DNA of 64,000 bases, from NCBI RefSeq assembly GCF_024436065.1, contig NZ_JANFNS010000002.1, positions 62,001 to 126,000 of the forward strand, given 5' to 3'. A program made the translations under genes and the position numbers. This document shows, one piece after another, positions 18,841-27,200 of this stretch (the stretch's first letter is position 1; each line of letters begins with the position of its first letter). This DNA comes from Saccharibacillus sp. JS10. Lineage in GTDB: Bacteria > Bacillota > Bacilli > Paenibacillales > Paenibacillaceae. The notes beneath the pieces are model-generated. The model was not told the DNA's origin, ran no database searches, and saw only the letters and a list, made by a program, of their open reading frames with translations.

Positions 18841-20055
18841 TTAAACTTTGCCCAGTTCTATATCCTTTTGTTGATCGCGTCGACCGACGCCGAGTACCAG
18901 CAAGAAGCATAAGAACAATACGATAGCCGCTGAAGCATAAGGATAATTGATATTCACATCAAATAAAGCTCCGGCAACGATAGGTCCAGCGATATTACCA
19001 AGACTGCTGTATGCCGAGTTCAAGCCAGCGGCAAACCCTTGTTGATCGCCGGCGCGTCTCGAAATTTGTGTACCGATCGCCGGACGCAAAATATCGATAG
19101 CCAAAAAGACGATAAATGTCACGGTCACAATCAACCAATATTCATGGACAAACAGCGTCATCATCACAAAAATCGCCGCCGCCGCAAGACAGATCGAGAT
19201 GACTTTTTGCTCGCCGAAACGATTCAGCAGCCAGCCGAAGACGGTTGCTTGAACGACAGCGCCTGCGATCGAGCCGAATGTAATAATGATCGCAATATCT
19301 CGCGCGGTGAAGCCGAATTTATGATCGACGAACAATCCGAATACGGTCTCGTAATTCGCAAGCCCGAACGCACTGACAAATACGATCACCAGACTTAAAA
19401 AATAAGGCGTGCGATACGAAGTCAGCAATTGTTTGAATAAACTTTCGCGTTTGCCGACATTCGCCGCAGCAATCTCCGCGCGGCGCTCGACGCTCAGCGA
19501 TTCCGGCAAAACAATCAACGTGATAATCCCCGAGATCAAAGCCGCGATCCCCGCAGCGAAAAACGGAACGCGAATCCCGAATTCGACCAAAAATCCGCCG
19601 ATTCCCGGCCCGATAATAAAGCCTGTCGTAATCGCGGCGTTAATATATCCCATGCCTTTGGCGCGTTCTTCATCCGTTGTAATGTCGGCGGTATACGCCA
19701 TAACGGCTGGCATGATTAAAGCCGCGCCGACGCCGCCCAAGATACGCGAAACGAACAGCAACCAAGGAGCTTCGGCAATACCGAACAGAAACTCCGATAC
19801 AGCGAAGACCATCATGCCGACGATAATTACTTTTTTACGACCGAGCTTATCGGACATCCGTCCGGCAAACGGCGAGCAGATTAACTGCGAGACAGAGAAT
19901 GTCGCAACGAGCAACCCGACGATACTGCCGCCGATTTGCAACGTATTCATGTAAGTCGGCATAATCGGTACGACCAATCCGATGCCGGTAAAAACGAGGA
20001 AAATATTGAACATAAGCAGCAGGAGCGCCGCTCGATTGCGAAGCATTAAAGCCAT
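18841..20055 (-). CDS. MFS multidrug exporter (NorA/Bmr/TetA-like)
   Basis: Twelve-helix drug:H+ antiporter, 404 residues. Helix 1 has FTGIGLVVPIMPTY (about 19-32), motif A is GRMSDKLGRKKVI, and motif C in helix 5 is GPGIGGFLVE, the signature of 12- to 14-helix exporters. ATG 20055 is chosen because GGAGG lies 8 nt upstream; the more upstream ATG at 20070 is part of that site. It sits downstream of a TetR gene on the same strand, and a TetR-type palindrome lies between them, so it is almost certainly the regulated target. The substrate is unknown. Confidence 0.9.
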   Translation of the reverse strand: MALMLRNRAALLLLMFNIFLVFTGIGLVVPIMPTYMNTLQIGGSIVGLLVATFSVSQLICSPFAGRMSDKLGRKKVIIVGMMVFAVSEFLFGIAEAPWLLFVSRILGGVGAALIMPAVMAYTADITTDEERAKGMGYINAAITTGFIIGPGIGGFLVEFGIRVPFFAAGIAALISGIITLIVLPESLSVERRAEIAAANVGKRESLFKQLLTSYRTPYFLSLVIVFVSAFGLANYETVFGLFVDHKFGFTARDIAIIITFGSIAGAVVQATVFGWLLNRFGEQKVISICLAAAAIFVMMTLFVHEYWLIVTVTFIVFLAIDILRPAIGTQISRRAGDQQGFAAGLNSAYSSLGNIAGPIVAGALFDVNINYPYASAAIVLFLCFLLVLGVGRRDQQKDIELGKV

Positions 20056-20100
20056 GATGACATCCTCCATAGTTCTGTCGATATTCTTTTTTAACTTACA

Positions 20101-20116
20101 GACTGAATGTTCGGTC
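20101..20116. promoter_or_regulatory. TetR-type operator before the MFS exporter
   Basis: GACTGAATGTTCGGTC is an imperfect palindrome nearly identical to the site at 20795-20810. It lies in the 87-bp gap between the TetR gene and the exporter. Confidence 0.7.
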
Positions 20117-20142
20117 TATATTAAGGCTGCCGAAATCATGAA

Positions 20143-20745
20143 TTAAGATTCCGGTTTTGCGGCAATCCCATGTAAAAAGACTTGGATTGCCAATCGGTAC
20201 GTATCGAGTGCTTGCGTAATATCGATGCGGGGACATATTTTGCTCAGCCCGATCACAAGCGCTTCCAATACGATAGCGAGACTTTGTACGTCGGTAGCGC
20301 GGAATTCGCCGCGATCTACGCCTTGTTGGATCAATGTGCGATTGAATGACAGATGTTCCGCGACCATCTCCGCAATGCGATCTTCGACTTCGCAAGTTTT
20401 ATCATCGCCGGTGAAAAATTCGTCAGCCGCTTTCGTTAACGGATGGTTTAAGTCTTCGCGTACCATCTGCTCGGCAAAGCCGTACATTTTATCCGCAGAG
20501 GTCGTGTACAGGTGTTCTTTTTCTTTCCATTTCGCAATCCATTCCCGGTCCCATTCGTCCAACAAATATAAAAATAAACCTTCTTTGCTTTTGAAATGGT
20601 AGTAGAGATTGCCTTTGCTACTTCCGGTTGCGGCGGTGATTTCTTCGATTGAAGTTGCTTTATAACCTTTTTGCACAAAAAGATTTCGTGCGGCTTCGGC
20701 TATTTTTTTGCGCGTTTGTTCGCTTTGGATTTGCTTTTTATTCAC
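20143..20745 (-). CDS. TetR-family repressor of the adjacent exporter
   Basis: Transcription factor of 200 residues. The N-terminal TetR helix-turn-helix spans about 10-56 with TSIEEITAATGSSKGNLYYH as the recognition region; the rest is the ligand-binding dimer domain. The start is GTG 20745 (GTG AAT AAA) with AGGGTGAG upstream; an ATG just 5' is out of frame and followed by TGA. Near-identical palindromes lie in its own promoter (20795-20810) and before the exporter (20101-20116), indicating autoregulation plus repression of the pump. Confidence 0.9.
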   Translation of the reverse strand: MNKKQIQSEQTRKKIAEAARNLFVQKGYKATSIEEITAATGSSKGNLYYHFKSKEGLFLYLLDEWDREWIAKWKEKEHLYTTSADKMYGFAEQMVREDLNHPLTKAADEFFTGDDKTCEVEDRIAEMVAEHLSFNRTLIQQGVDRGEFRATDVQSLAIVLEALVIGLSKICPRIDITQALDTYRLAIQVFLHGIAAKPES

Positions 20746-20794
20746 ATGAACTCACCCTGACTTTCTGGTTGGAGGTTTATGATAATTTCGTATA

Positions 20795-20810
20795 CTGAAC
20801 GTTCGGTCAA
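20795..20810. promoter_or_regulatory. TetR-type operator and promoter of the repressor gene
   Basis: The sequence ACTGAACGTTCGGTCA (window 20794-20809, give or take one base) is a near-perfect palindrome. On the minus strand it contains TTGACC, a possible -35, with an AT-rich -10 about 17-18 nt on, so bound repressor would block the -35. Confidence 0.7.
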
Positions 20811-20924
20811 TATCTTATCAAATTCTAAAAAGAACTGCAATTGTCCAAAAAAAAGAAAAGGTTTTGAAAGGTTGATCCTTTATACTTTTGATAAGGGAAA
20901 AATATTACATCGATATAGATTGGA

Positions 20925-21707
20925 ATGTTAGAGATGAATTTACGAAATGAGATCCAAGCCAGCATAGAAGAATACGGAAGTACGATCAAAGTTATAGACA
21001 CAAATTTATTAGATGAAGAAAAAGGTCGGTTCAGAGTACTGAGTTTTGCCGACGACGATATTCAAGGCGTGATCGATCTGGATGATCCCAAGCGTATCGT
21101 ACTGGAATATCCTCGCGCGATTATTCATTTGATGGAACAAAATTCGCCAGACTTCGAGCGTGCTTTTATTATTGGGCATGGAATCGGTACGATAGCCGGA
21201 TATTTTGGCGATCGGGATATGCGTACGGCAGAAATCAGCCCGACCATTGCTCAGTGGAGCCGGACGTATTTTGGATATGACGGTGCTGAGGTTCAGGTCG
21301 GAGACGGTCGTGAGCTGTTGGAGCAAGAACCGGATGGTTCGCTGGATTGTATCGTGTTAGACGCGTTTACCGAAAAAGGTACACCGTGGCATCTGTTTAC
21401 TTCGGAATTTTGGAATCTTGCGAAAAAAAAGATGAATGAACGCGGGATAATTTTGCTGAATGTGTTTGGACGCGGACAACGCGATTCGTTTGTCGATGCG
21501 GTATGGGCAGGAGTGTCGGAAGTTTTTGAGCATACGCAAGCTTTTGCTTTGCCGCCTGACGATCCGCGCGATACGACGAATCGGATTCTTGTAGGAAGTA
21601 AGCGCGAGGTATCGTTTAAACTCGGTCAGATGGCTGGATTTCAGATTTCAGAGCCGGATATCGGGACGGTTCTTGAAGACGAGATGTTTGGATATGCGCA
21701 GAAGTAA
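20925..21707 (+). CDS. Spermidine-synthase-like methyltransferase-fold protein
   Basis: A 260-residue protein with a short beta N-terminal part and a class I Rossmann fold resembling polyamine aminopropyltransferases: FIIGHGIGTIAGYFGD (about 86-101) in place of the usual GGGDG loop, an acidic EISPTI strand end (about 107), GDGRELL, and LDAF (about 146). The canonical glycine cluster is altered, so true spermidine synthase activity is doubtful. ATG 20925 lacks a strong ribosome site; ATG 20934 is an alternative. It precedes a hypothetical gene by 19 nt. Confidence 0.7.
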   Translation: MLEMNLRNEIQASIEEYGSTIKVIDTNLLDEEKGRFRVLSFADDDIQGVIDLDDPKRIVLEYPRAIIHLMEQNSPDFERAFIIGHGIGTIAGYFGDRDMRTAEISPTIAQWSRTYFGYDGAEVQVGDGRELLEQEPDGSLDCIVLDAFTEKGTPWHLFTSEFWNLAKKKMNERGIILLNVFGRGQRDSFVDAVWAGVSEVFEHTQAFALPPDDPRDTTNRILVGSKREVSFKLGQMAGFQISEPDIGTVLEDEMFGYAQK

Positions 21708-21726
21708 ATGACGGGGAGTGAAAAAG

Positions 21727-22551
21727 ATGCTGGCGTTGAATAGCCCTGAATGGAGCCGTCTAATTAGCGCCGCTGGAGATGGGGATGAAGTTGTTAATTT
21801 GCTACGCCAATTGCAGAGCGATCAAGCAAATGAAGAAATCCGGCAAGAGCTTTTGGAGCTAATCTTGCATCAAGATACGATCTATACGTCTACGTTGGCA
21901 GCGATGCCGTATTTGGCAGAACTTGCGGAGAGCACTGAACATATCGATACTCTTGTTGACCTGTATATCTCTTGCGGGTGGATAGAAGCTAGCCGGCAGC
22001 ACGGATCGGATCGATTGGATATTGCTTCTTCAAGTGAATTTTTTGCGGAACGACAACCTTTGCTTACAGCGGAAACGACTGCTCGGATTGCAAAAGGTTA
22101 TAAACAGGCTTTGGAGCGAATAGGCAGCTTGTATGCAACATTCAGTCAACGAGCTTCTGATTCGGAAGTGGTCTATCTGCTAGCGGCACAGGCTGCTTTT
22201 GCAGGTGAAATGACTGTGGCAAGGTTGCTTTTTACTCATCCCGAAGGCGACGAATATAACGGGAATTGTCCGTCTTGCGAAGTGGATTGGTATCTATGGC
22301 AGAGACAATCGAATGTTACTGAATGGGTGATATATGCGCAAGATCCTGTATATGCGGATCAAGAGCAGATGGTGTGCTCGGAGGTACAAGCGGCATCGCC
22401 ATCTCAGTTGCGAGTAGAACTTCGAACCTTGCTGGATAAAGCGAAAAAAATCGGCGCAGTACATCTTGCCGAGACCGTTCAGTTTTTGGACGGACTTGCG
22501 GTTTGCCCGGATTGTGGGGAAAAGCAGTCGGTGTGGGCGGCGTTGGGTTAG
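21727..22551 (+). CDS. Hypothetical protein with C-terminal CxxC motif
   Basis: Soluble, mainly helical protein of 274 residues, not recognised. It has an early HEAT-like helical region (about 20-75, ELLELILHQDTIYTSTLAAMPYLAEL), CPSC at about 182-185 and CPDCG near the C-terminus, which could form one zinc site. ATG 21727 follows GGGGAG by 8 nt; GTG 21718 overlaps that site. It probably shares an operon with the spermidine-synthase-like gene. Confidence 0.6.
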   Translation: MLALNSPEWSRLISAAGDGDEVVNLLRQLQSDQANEEIRQELLELILHQDTIYTSTLAAMPYLAELAESTEHIDTLVDLYISCGWIEASRQHGSDRLDIASSSEFFAERQPLLTAETTARIAKGYKQALERIGSLYATFSQRASDSEVVYLLAAQAAFAGEMTVARLLFTHPEGDEYNGNCPSCEVDWYLWQRQSNVTEWVIYAQDPVYADQEQMVCSEVQAASPSQLRVELRTLLDKAKKIGAVHLAETVQFLDGLAVCPDCGEKQSVWAALG

Positions 22552-22618
22552 GGAGAGAGTAGCAATAGACAGAGCATATAAATGGAGGCGAAGTCCAATC
22601 ATTCATACAGATAAAAAG

Positions 22619-23011
22619 ATGTTGGCTAGAGAAAAAATCGCTTTGGCTACACTGATTTTATACATATTTCCTTATACTGCGGTGCTGATGGAGATTCATT
22701 ACCGGGGGGAGCTGATTTTAGGATATTTATTGATTCTTTTAGTTACCGTTTCATTGACGATTGCCATTCAGATCTATGGATCGATCATTTATCTGGTCAT
22801 AGGAAGCGTAATCTCACTGTATATTTCTTACCGCTTTATAACGGAATGGGCACAAAGTTCATCAGCTTGGACTGCCTTTTTCGAGCCGTTCTCACCTATA
22901 CAAGCTATGTTTATATACGCGAGTTCGATATGGATTCCTCAGGTGTTGACTTGGACAGTTGTTAGCATATGGCGAAGTCGGAAAAATAGCGCTATACGAA
23001 CTGGGGGTTGA
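22619..23011 (+). CDS. Small four-helix membrane protein
   Basis: Hypothetical integral membrane protein of 130 residues with hydrophobic segments at about 8-25, 32-55, 60-75 and 100-118. ATG 22619 has no near ribosome site. GGAGG at 22584-22588 would instead suit a non-canonical ATC or ATT around 22598-22603 in the same frame, so the true N-terminus may be 6-7 residues longer. It follows the hypothetical gene closely. No known family recognised. Confidence 0.55.
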   Translation: MLAREKIALATLILYIFPYTAVLMEIHYRGELILGYLLILLVTVSLTIAIQIYGSIIYLVIGSVISLYISYRFITEWAQSSSAWTAFFEPFSPIQAMFIYASSIWIPQVLTWTVVSIWRSRKNSAIRTGG

Positions 23012-23035
23012 ATAAATAAAGGTATAAGATCGAAG

Positions 23036-23155
23036 AGCTGAGTGCTCCCCTCTTCAAGGTTCGCTTAGCGCGAGCACCGATTTTGATCCACACATAGTGA
23101 AGGACCCAAAATCTGGTGCCTTGTTCAGAAAATGTTCAGAACGCTATTGTATAGT
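23036..23155 (+). promoter_or_regulatory. SLH promoter module, copy 1
   Basis: First of three copies of a module of about 100 bp. It contains a conserved hairpin (GCACC-GATTTTG at 23074-23085 with CAAAATC-t-GGTGC at 23107-23119), then two TGTTCAGA repeats at 23122-23129 and 23133-23140 (11-bp period), then exactly 9 bp before TATAGT (23150-23155). No consensus -35 is present, so activation by a DNA-binding regulator at the direct repeats is likely. The SLH gene start at 23222 follows. Confidence 0.7.
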
Positions 23156-23221
23156 ACATTTTGCAAGCTGAAAAGTTTGTTACGGAGTGATCTCATATAC
23201 AGAGGGGAAGAATGTACATTT

Positions 23222-26200
23222 ATGAAAAGGCTTCTGAAACCTGCACTGTCTAAACGTGCCGAAGTAAAAGGTTTGCTGAAGAAAACAATGCTAGGTTCGT
23301 TGGTCGGTGTGACGCTTTTGGGGACATTGCCGGGCACAATCGGTGTAACATCAGCAGAACCGCAAGAAGTTCAACGTCCTTTGGTTTTAAAGGGGGGCTG
23401 GCAGCCTGCGCTGAAAGAAATAAGCGTATGGAACAGTACGCAACCAATCAATCTGGATAAACCGCGTGGATTGATCGCTGTATCTACTCCGAATGAATTT
23501 GAAGATACTTTGAGTTCTACGCTTCTTTTGAGTAACTTCTCAAATCCTTCTCTTGTTTTTGGGAATCAGCAAATGAATCAAGAATATATATTCAATCAAT
23601 TATATGCTTTTACAAATCCGAATGCCGGATTGGTCATTAAAGATTTAACGATAGAACCGTTCGCTCATGTAGAATCTACACCGCCTTTGTATGGTACCGG
23701 ACAAGAATTGAACGGCTCGACTGTAAGCGGTCAATCGAATGTTTACCGACTTTTTGTCGATTCGATGGGAGTCACGTCTATGCCGCTTTTAAGCGCTGAT
23801 GCAATTCCAGATGCCGAAGGTATCGATTATGATCCAGTTAGCGAAGCTTTGTACGTAGCGGGTGGATCGGATAAAACGATTTGGAAAGTGACGGAGAACT
23901 TTAACAGATTGGCTAACGAAGATTCGGTCTTGGATTCTAATTCGACTACGCCGGAAAGCGATGAGCTAAATCCAGCAGACTCCGAAAATAATGATCCGAA
24001 TCCAAGTAATGAAGAAGCAGATACCAACAACGAAATCCATACAAACTCTACTGATGTTCACATTATGACTCCAGTCCAGTATACGGCAGAGCCGGTTTTC
24101 ACCTTTGAAACGGGTTCGGACGTATCGGATGTTGAAGTCGTCAACAATGAGGTATACGTAGCGGATAAAGGGCTTAACCGTGTCGTTAAATTTGACCTTT
24201 CAGATCCTACGAAATCCGAAACGATTGCTTCTAATCTAAGCAGACCTGAGTCGATCGCGGTAGACAACAATCAAAATGTCTACATCGCGGATACAGGCAA
24301 TCATCAATTGAAAAAATATGAAGCTTCTACGAAAACGGTAAGTGTTGTTGCAGGAACCGATAAACAGCGCGAAGGCGAACGGTACGAAGGGGTTCCTGCT
24401 GTACAGGCGACACTTTCGGAACCAACAAGCGTAGCGGTGGATCAAACGACAAACAAAGTTTACTTTACCGATTCGAGTCGCGTGCAGACGTTAGAAGATC
24501 AATTCTTTTATAAGCAAGAGCGAGACCAAGAAGGCGCAGTCTGGAACTTGGTAGAGAATGCCGAAGGTCTGGATCATATGCGAGATAATTTGAGTGGCAA
24601 CTATCGCCTGACTACAGATATTTCTTTTGAAAAATCAAACTCTTTTTGGACAGCGATTGGTCCAAATGGTGAATTGCCGTTTACAGGTAATTTTGACGGT
24701 GCAGGTCATACGATTAACGGATTGACTATTTCCGCAGAGTTTGAAGAATCTTATAGAAGCGGTCTTTTTGGATATCTAAGTAAAGCAACGGTCAAAAATG
24801 TTCGTCTAAAAAATATCGATTATACGAACTCTGGAAATATTGGCGGTGTAGCAGCTTACGCAAGAAATTCGACCATTGAAAAAGTTTCTGTTGAAGGTCA
24901 GATTCGAAGTCAAGGAAATGGTAGCGTAGGCGGTCTGATCGGACAAGCCGTAGATACTTCGATCAACCAAAGCTACTTCAACGGTAAACTTGAAAGCGGA
25001 GGAGCTATCGGCGGTCTTGTTGGTAGCATGGATATACTGCGTGTAGTCAATGCGCAAACGATCCAAAATAGTTACGCATGGTCTGAAATCACAGACAATT
25101 CGTATCTACTACGTCGCTCTGGTGGAATGACGGGCGGAATTGTAGGGGTGTATAACTACGAGTACGATTCCAGTGCTAATGTCATTCAAATTCCAATCAC
25201 TTTCAAAAACACGTATGCTTCGACTGAATTCAAAGGTCAACTTCCTTCATTAGTTCCTTCTTCGGGAGCTCTGTTAGGCGGACCTTTTGAAGGCGATGCA
25301 TTCGATATGCCTGAGATGCAAGGGAAAACATCCAGCTATTGGGACGGTACTTTCCCATCTACAGAAATTTCGAAATTCGCTAAAAAGTTGACGACGGAAC
25401 AAATGAAAACCAAATCTTCATTCGAAGGCTGGGACTTCGATCAGATTTGGACGCTTGAAACAAAAGACGCAAAACGTGGCGGCTACCCAACGTTGAAAGC
25501 TTTTGCTAAAGAGCAAGTAACACCAGCTCCAACACCTACACCTGTACCAACACCTGTACCAGCACCAACGACAGGCGGAGGAACTTCGGCGCCAATTAGT
25601 ACACCGGCTCCAACCAACACAACGACGATCAACGTCAATGTGCAAAACAATACAGCAAATAACGGTTCTGTAGTGGCATCGCTCGCGATCACACGGACTA
25701 AAGGCGCAGACGGTTCGCTGAAAGACCAACTGCAATTCACACCAGCTAAAGCGAAAGAAATTATTGATTTGCTGAAAACAAGCGGTTCGAAAACGGCTGC
25801 AATCGTCTTGCCAGATGCGGCAGACGAAGTGTCGGAATGGAGCGTAAACGTTCCTAAAGACGCATCGAACACGCTGACTAGCGAAGGCGTAGAACTGGTC
25901 ATCTTGAATCCGAATGTCAACATTAAAGTACCGGCTTCGTCCCTAACGGATCTGACAGACGATCTCTACTTCCGTCTGACACCGGTGAAAAGTACAGCAA
26001 CAAGCACCGAGATTCAAAATCGTGCGCTAAGCAATCCGCAAATCGTGGCATCGGCAAACGGCGGCAACATCACCGTAGCAGGTCGTCCGATGACGATTGA
26101 AACGAATCTGCAAAGCCGTCCCGTGACGCTGACCTTGCCACTTGCGCAAATCGGCATCCTGACAGCAGCGCAACAACGTAAACTGGGCGTCTATATTGAG

Positions 26201-26896
26201 CACAGTGACGGTACGAAAGAATTGGTACGCGGTACAGTGGTAACACAAGCAGACGGCAAACTCGGTCTTGAAATTACGGTGAACCATTTCAGTACATTCA
26301 CCGTTGTAGATGTCGAGAAATGGGGCGGATCGCTGAACGCATCGCCGTATATCATGGGCTATGCAGACGGCAGCTTCAAGCCGGCACAAGCGATTACGCG
26401 TGCGGAACTTGCGGCAATCGTCGGACGTATCACAGGCGTAACGCAAGGCAATGCAACATTCAGCGACGTGAAAAACGGAAGCTGGGCAGCAAGTGTGGTA
26501 GGACCGGTTGCGGCATCGGGCATTATGACCGGCTACAATGATGGCACGTTCAAACCTAACGCGTCGATCACGCGCGGTGAATTGGCTGCGGCACTGGCGA
26601 AATTGTTGCCACAAAGCGGGCTGGAGATGAGCGGTTCAAGCACTGGATTCAGCGACTTGGCAGCGAATCACTGGGTCACGGAAGCAGCGAAGCAATTGCA
26701 AGCGGCAGGCGTAGTAACGGGTTATGCGAATGGCAGCTTCAAGCCGGAGCAGAACGTAACCCGTGCGGAAGCCGTGACGATGATCAATCGTCTGGTGGGC
26801 TTGGCGAACTCGAACGCAACGTCGGGCACATGGAGCGATGTGGCGAGCGGGTACTGGGCTTACGATGCGGTTCGTGCAGCTTCGATGCAGCGTTAA
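23222..26896 (+). CDS. SLH-anchored surface protein with NHL and GLUG repeats
   Basis: Secreted protein of about 1224 residues. ATG 23222 gives a long positively charged signal peptide (MKRLLKPALSKRAEV... ending near VTSA); the AGGGGAAG ribosome site is about 13 nt away. NHL-type beta-propeller repeats (about 200-220 and 300-423; ALYVAGGSDKTIWKV, NVYIADTGNHQLKKYE) are split by an acidic Asn/Glu/Asp linker (about 245-290). GLUG-type repeats follow (about 477-613; GGVAAYARNSTIEKVSVEG), then a Pro/Thr linker (about 768), the shared pre-SLH module (about 800-1030) and three SLH domains (about 1040-1224). It is wall-bound, and the repeats suggest adhesion or polysaccharide binding. Its 3' third is nearly identical to the next gene. 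Confidence 0.92.
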   Translation: MKRLLKPALSKRAEVKGLLKKTMLGSLVGVTLLGTLPGTIGVTSAEPQEVQRPLVLKGGWQPALKEISVWNSTQPINLDKPRGLIAVSTPNEFEDTLSSTLLLSNFSNPSLVFGNQQMNQEYIFNQLYAFTNPNAGLVIKDLTIEPFAHVESTPPLYGTGQELNGSTVSGQSNVYRLFVDSMGVTSMPLLSADAIPDAEGIDYDPVSEALYVAGGSDKTIWKVTENFNRLANEDSVLDSNSTTPESDELNPADSENNDPNPSNEEADTNNEIHTNSTDVHIMTPVQYTAEPVFTFETGSDVSDVEVVNNEVYVADKGLNRVVKFDLSDPTKSETIASNLSRPESIAVDNNQNVYIADTGNHQLKKYEASTKTVSVVAGTDKQREGERYEGVPAVQATLSEPTSVAVDQTTNKVYFTDSSRVQTLEDQFFYKQERDQEGAVWNLVENAEGLDHMRDNLSGNYRLTTDISFEKSNSFWTAIGPNGELPFTGNFDGAGHTINGLTISAEFEESYRSGLFGYLSKATVKNVRLKNIDYTNSGNIGGVAAYARNSTIEKVSVEGQIRSQGNGSVGGLIGQAVDTSINQSYFNGKLESGGAIGGLVGSMDILRVVNAQTIQNSYAWSEITDNSYLLRRSGGMTGGIVGVYNYEYDSSANVIQIPITFKNTYASTEFKGQLPSLVPSSGALLGGPFEGDAFDMPEMQGKTSSYWDGTFPSTEISKFAKKLTTEQMKTKSSFEGWDFDQIWTLETKDAKRGGYPTLKAFAKEQVTPAPTPTPVPTPVPAPTTGGGTSAPISTPAPTNTTTINVNVQNNTANNGSVVASLAITRTKGADGSLKDQLQFTPAKAKEIIDLLKTSGSKTAAIVLPDAADEVSEWSVNVPKDASNTLTSEGVELVILNPNVNIKVPASSLTDLTDDLYFRLTPVKSTATSTEIQNRALSNPQIVASANGGNITVAGRPMTIETNLQSRPVTLTLPLAQIGILTAAQQRKLGVYIEHSDGTKELVRGTVVTQADGKLGLEITVNHFSTFTVVDVEKWGGSLNASPYIMGYADGSFKPAQAITRAELAAIVGRITGVTQGNATFSDVKNGSWAASVVGPVAASGIMTGYNDGTFKPNASITRGELAAALAKLLPQSGLEMSGSSTGFSDLAANHWVTEAAKQLQAAGVVTGYANGSFKPEQNVTRAEAVTMINRLVGLANSNATSGTWSDVASGYWAYDAVRAASMQR

Positions 26897-26942
26897 GACC
26901 TAGAGATTAAGGTCATACCGTACCAAATGATTAAAACGAAGG

Positions 26943-26968
26943 AGACCGGGCAGATGCCTGGTCTTTTT
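26943..26968 (+). terminator. Terminator 1 after SLH/NHL gene
   Basis: GACCGGGCA, GA loop, TGCCTGGTC, then five T. A matching copy is at 32562. Confidence 0.93.
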
Positions 26969-26976
26969 CTATTCTT

Positions 26977-27012
26977 AAAAACGTTTAAGCCGAATTTTCG
27001 GCTAACGTTTTT
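26977..27012 (+). terminator. Terminator 2 between the SLH genes
   Basis: AAAAACGTT plus AGCCGAA pairs with TTCGGCT plus AACGTTTTT, leaving a two-base bulge. Confidence 0.85.
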
Positions 27013-27015
27013 GGG

Positions 27016-27039
27016 GGGGAGCTAGGCGCTCCCCTTTTT
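27016..27039 (+). terminator. Terminator 3 between the SLH genes
   Basis: GGGGAGC, TAGGC loop, GCTCCCC, then TTTTT. Three stacked hairpins insulate the next promoter. Confidence 0.8.
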
Positions 27040-27139
27040 AAGATCTGCTTGGCGCAAGCGCCGATTTTGATCCACACATGGTGATGGACCCAAAATCGGG
27101 CGCTTTGTTCAGAAAATGTTCAGAGCCCAATGCTATATT
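27040..27139 (+). promoter_or_regulatory. SLH promoter module, copy 2
   Basis: The same module as at 23036. Hairpin GCGCC-GATTTTG (27058-27069) pairs with CAAAATC-g-GGCGC (27091-27103); GGCGC (27051-27055) could pair with the same GCGCC instead. TGTTCAGA repeats lie at 27106-27113 and 27117-27124, then 9 bp, then TATATT (27134-27139) preceded by TGC as an extended -10. Confidence 0.75.
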
Positions 27140-27200
27140 GCTATTTGAACAAACTCTGGAGTTGGCAATGATAATTCACACAAATAGGGGATGAGTATGA

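Noticed and set aside
17496-20055. Tetracycline resistance cluster (TetX-like enzyme with efflux pump, TetM-like gene far downstream)
   Set aside because: The families are broad and the third gene is 43 kb away and partial; sequence here does not support substrate assignment.
26027-26614. Antisense open frame (195 codons) within the SLH domains, and its twin at 31647-32321
   Set aside because: Shadows of the biased SLH codons; Cys/Arg/His-rich and without a ribosome site. They recur only because the two genes are near identical there.
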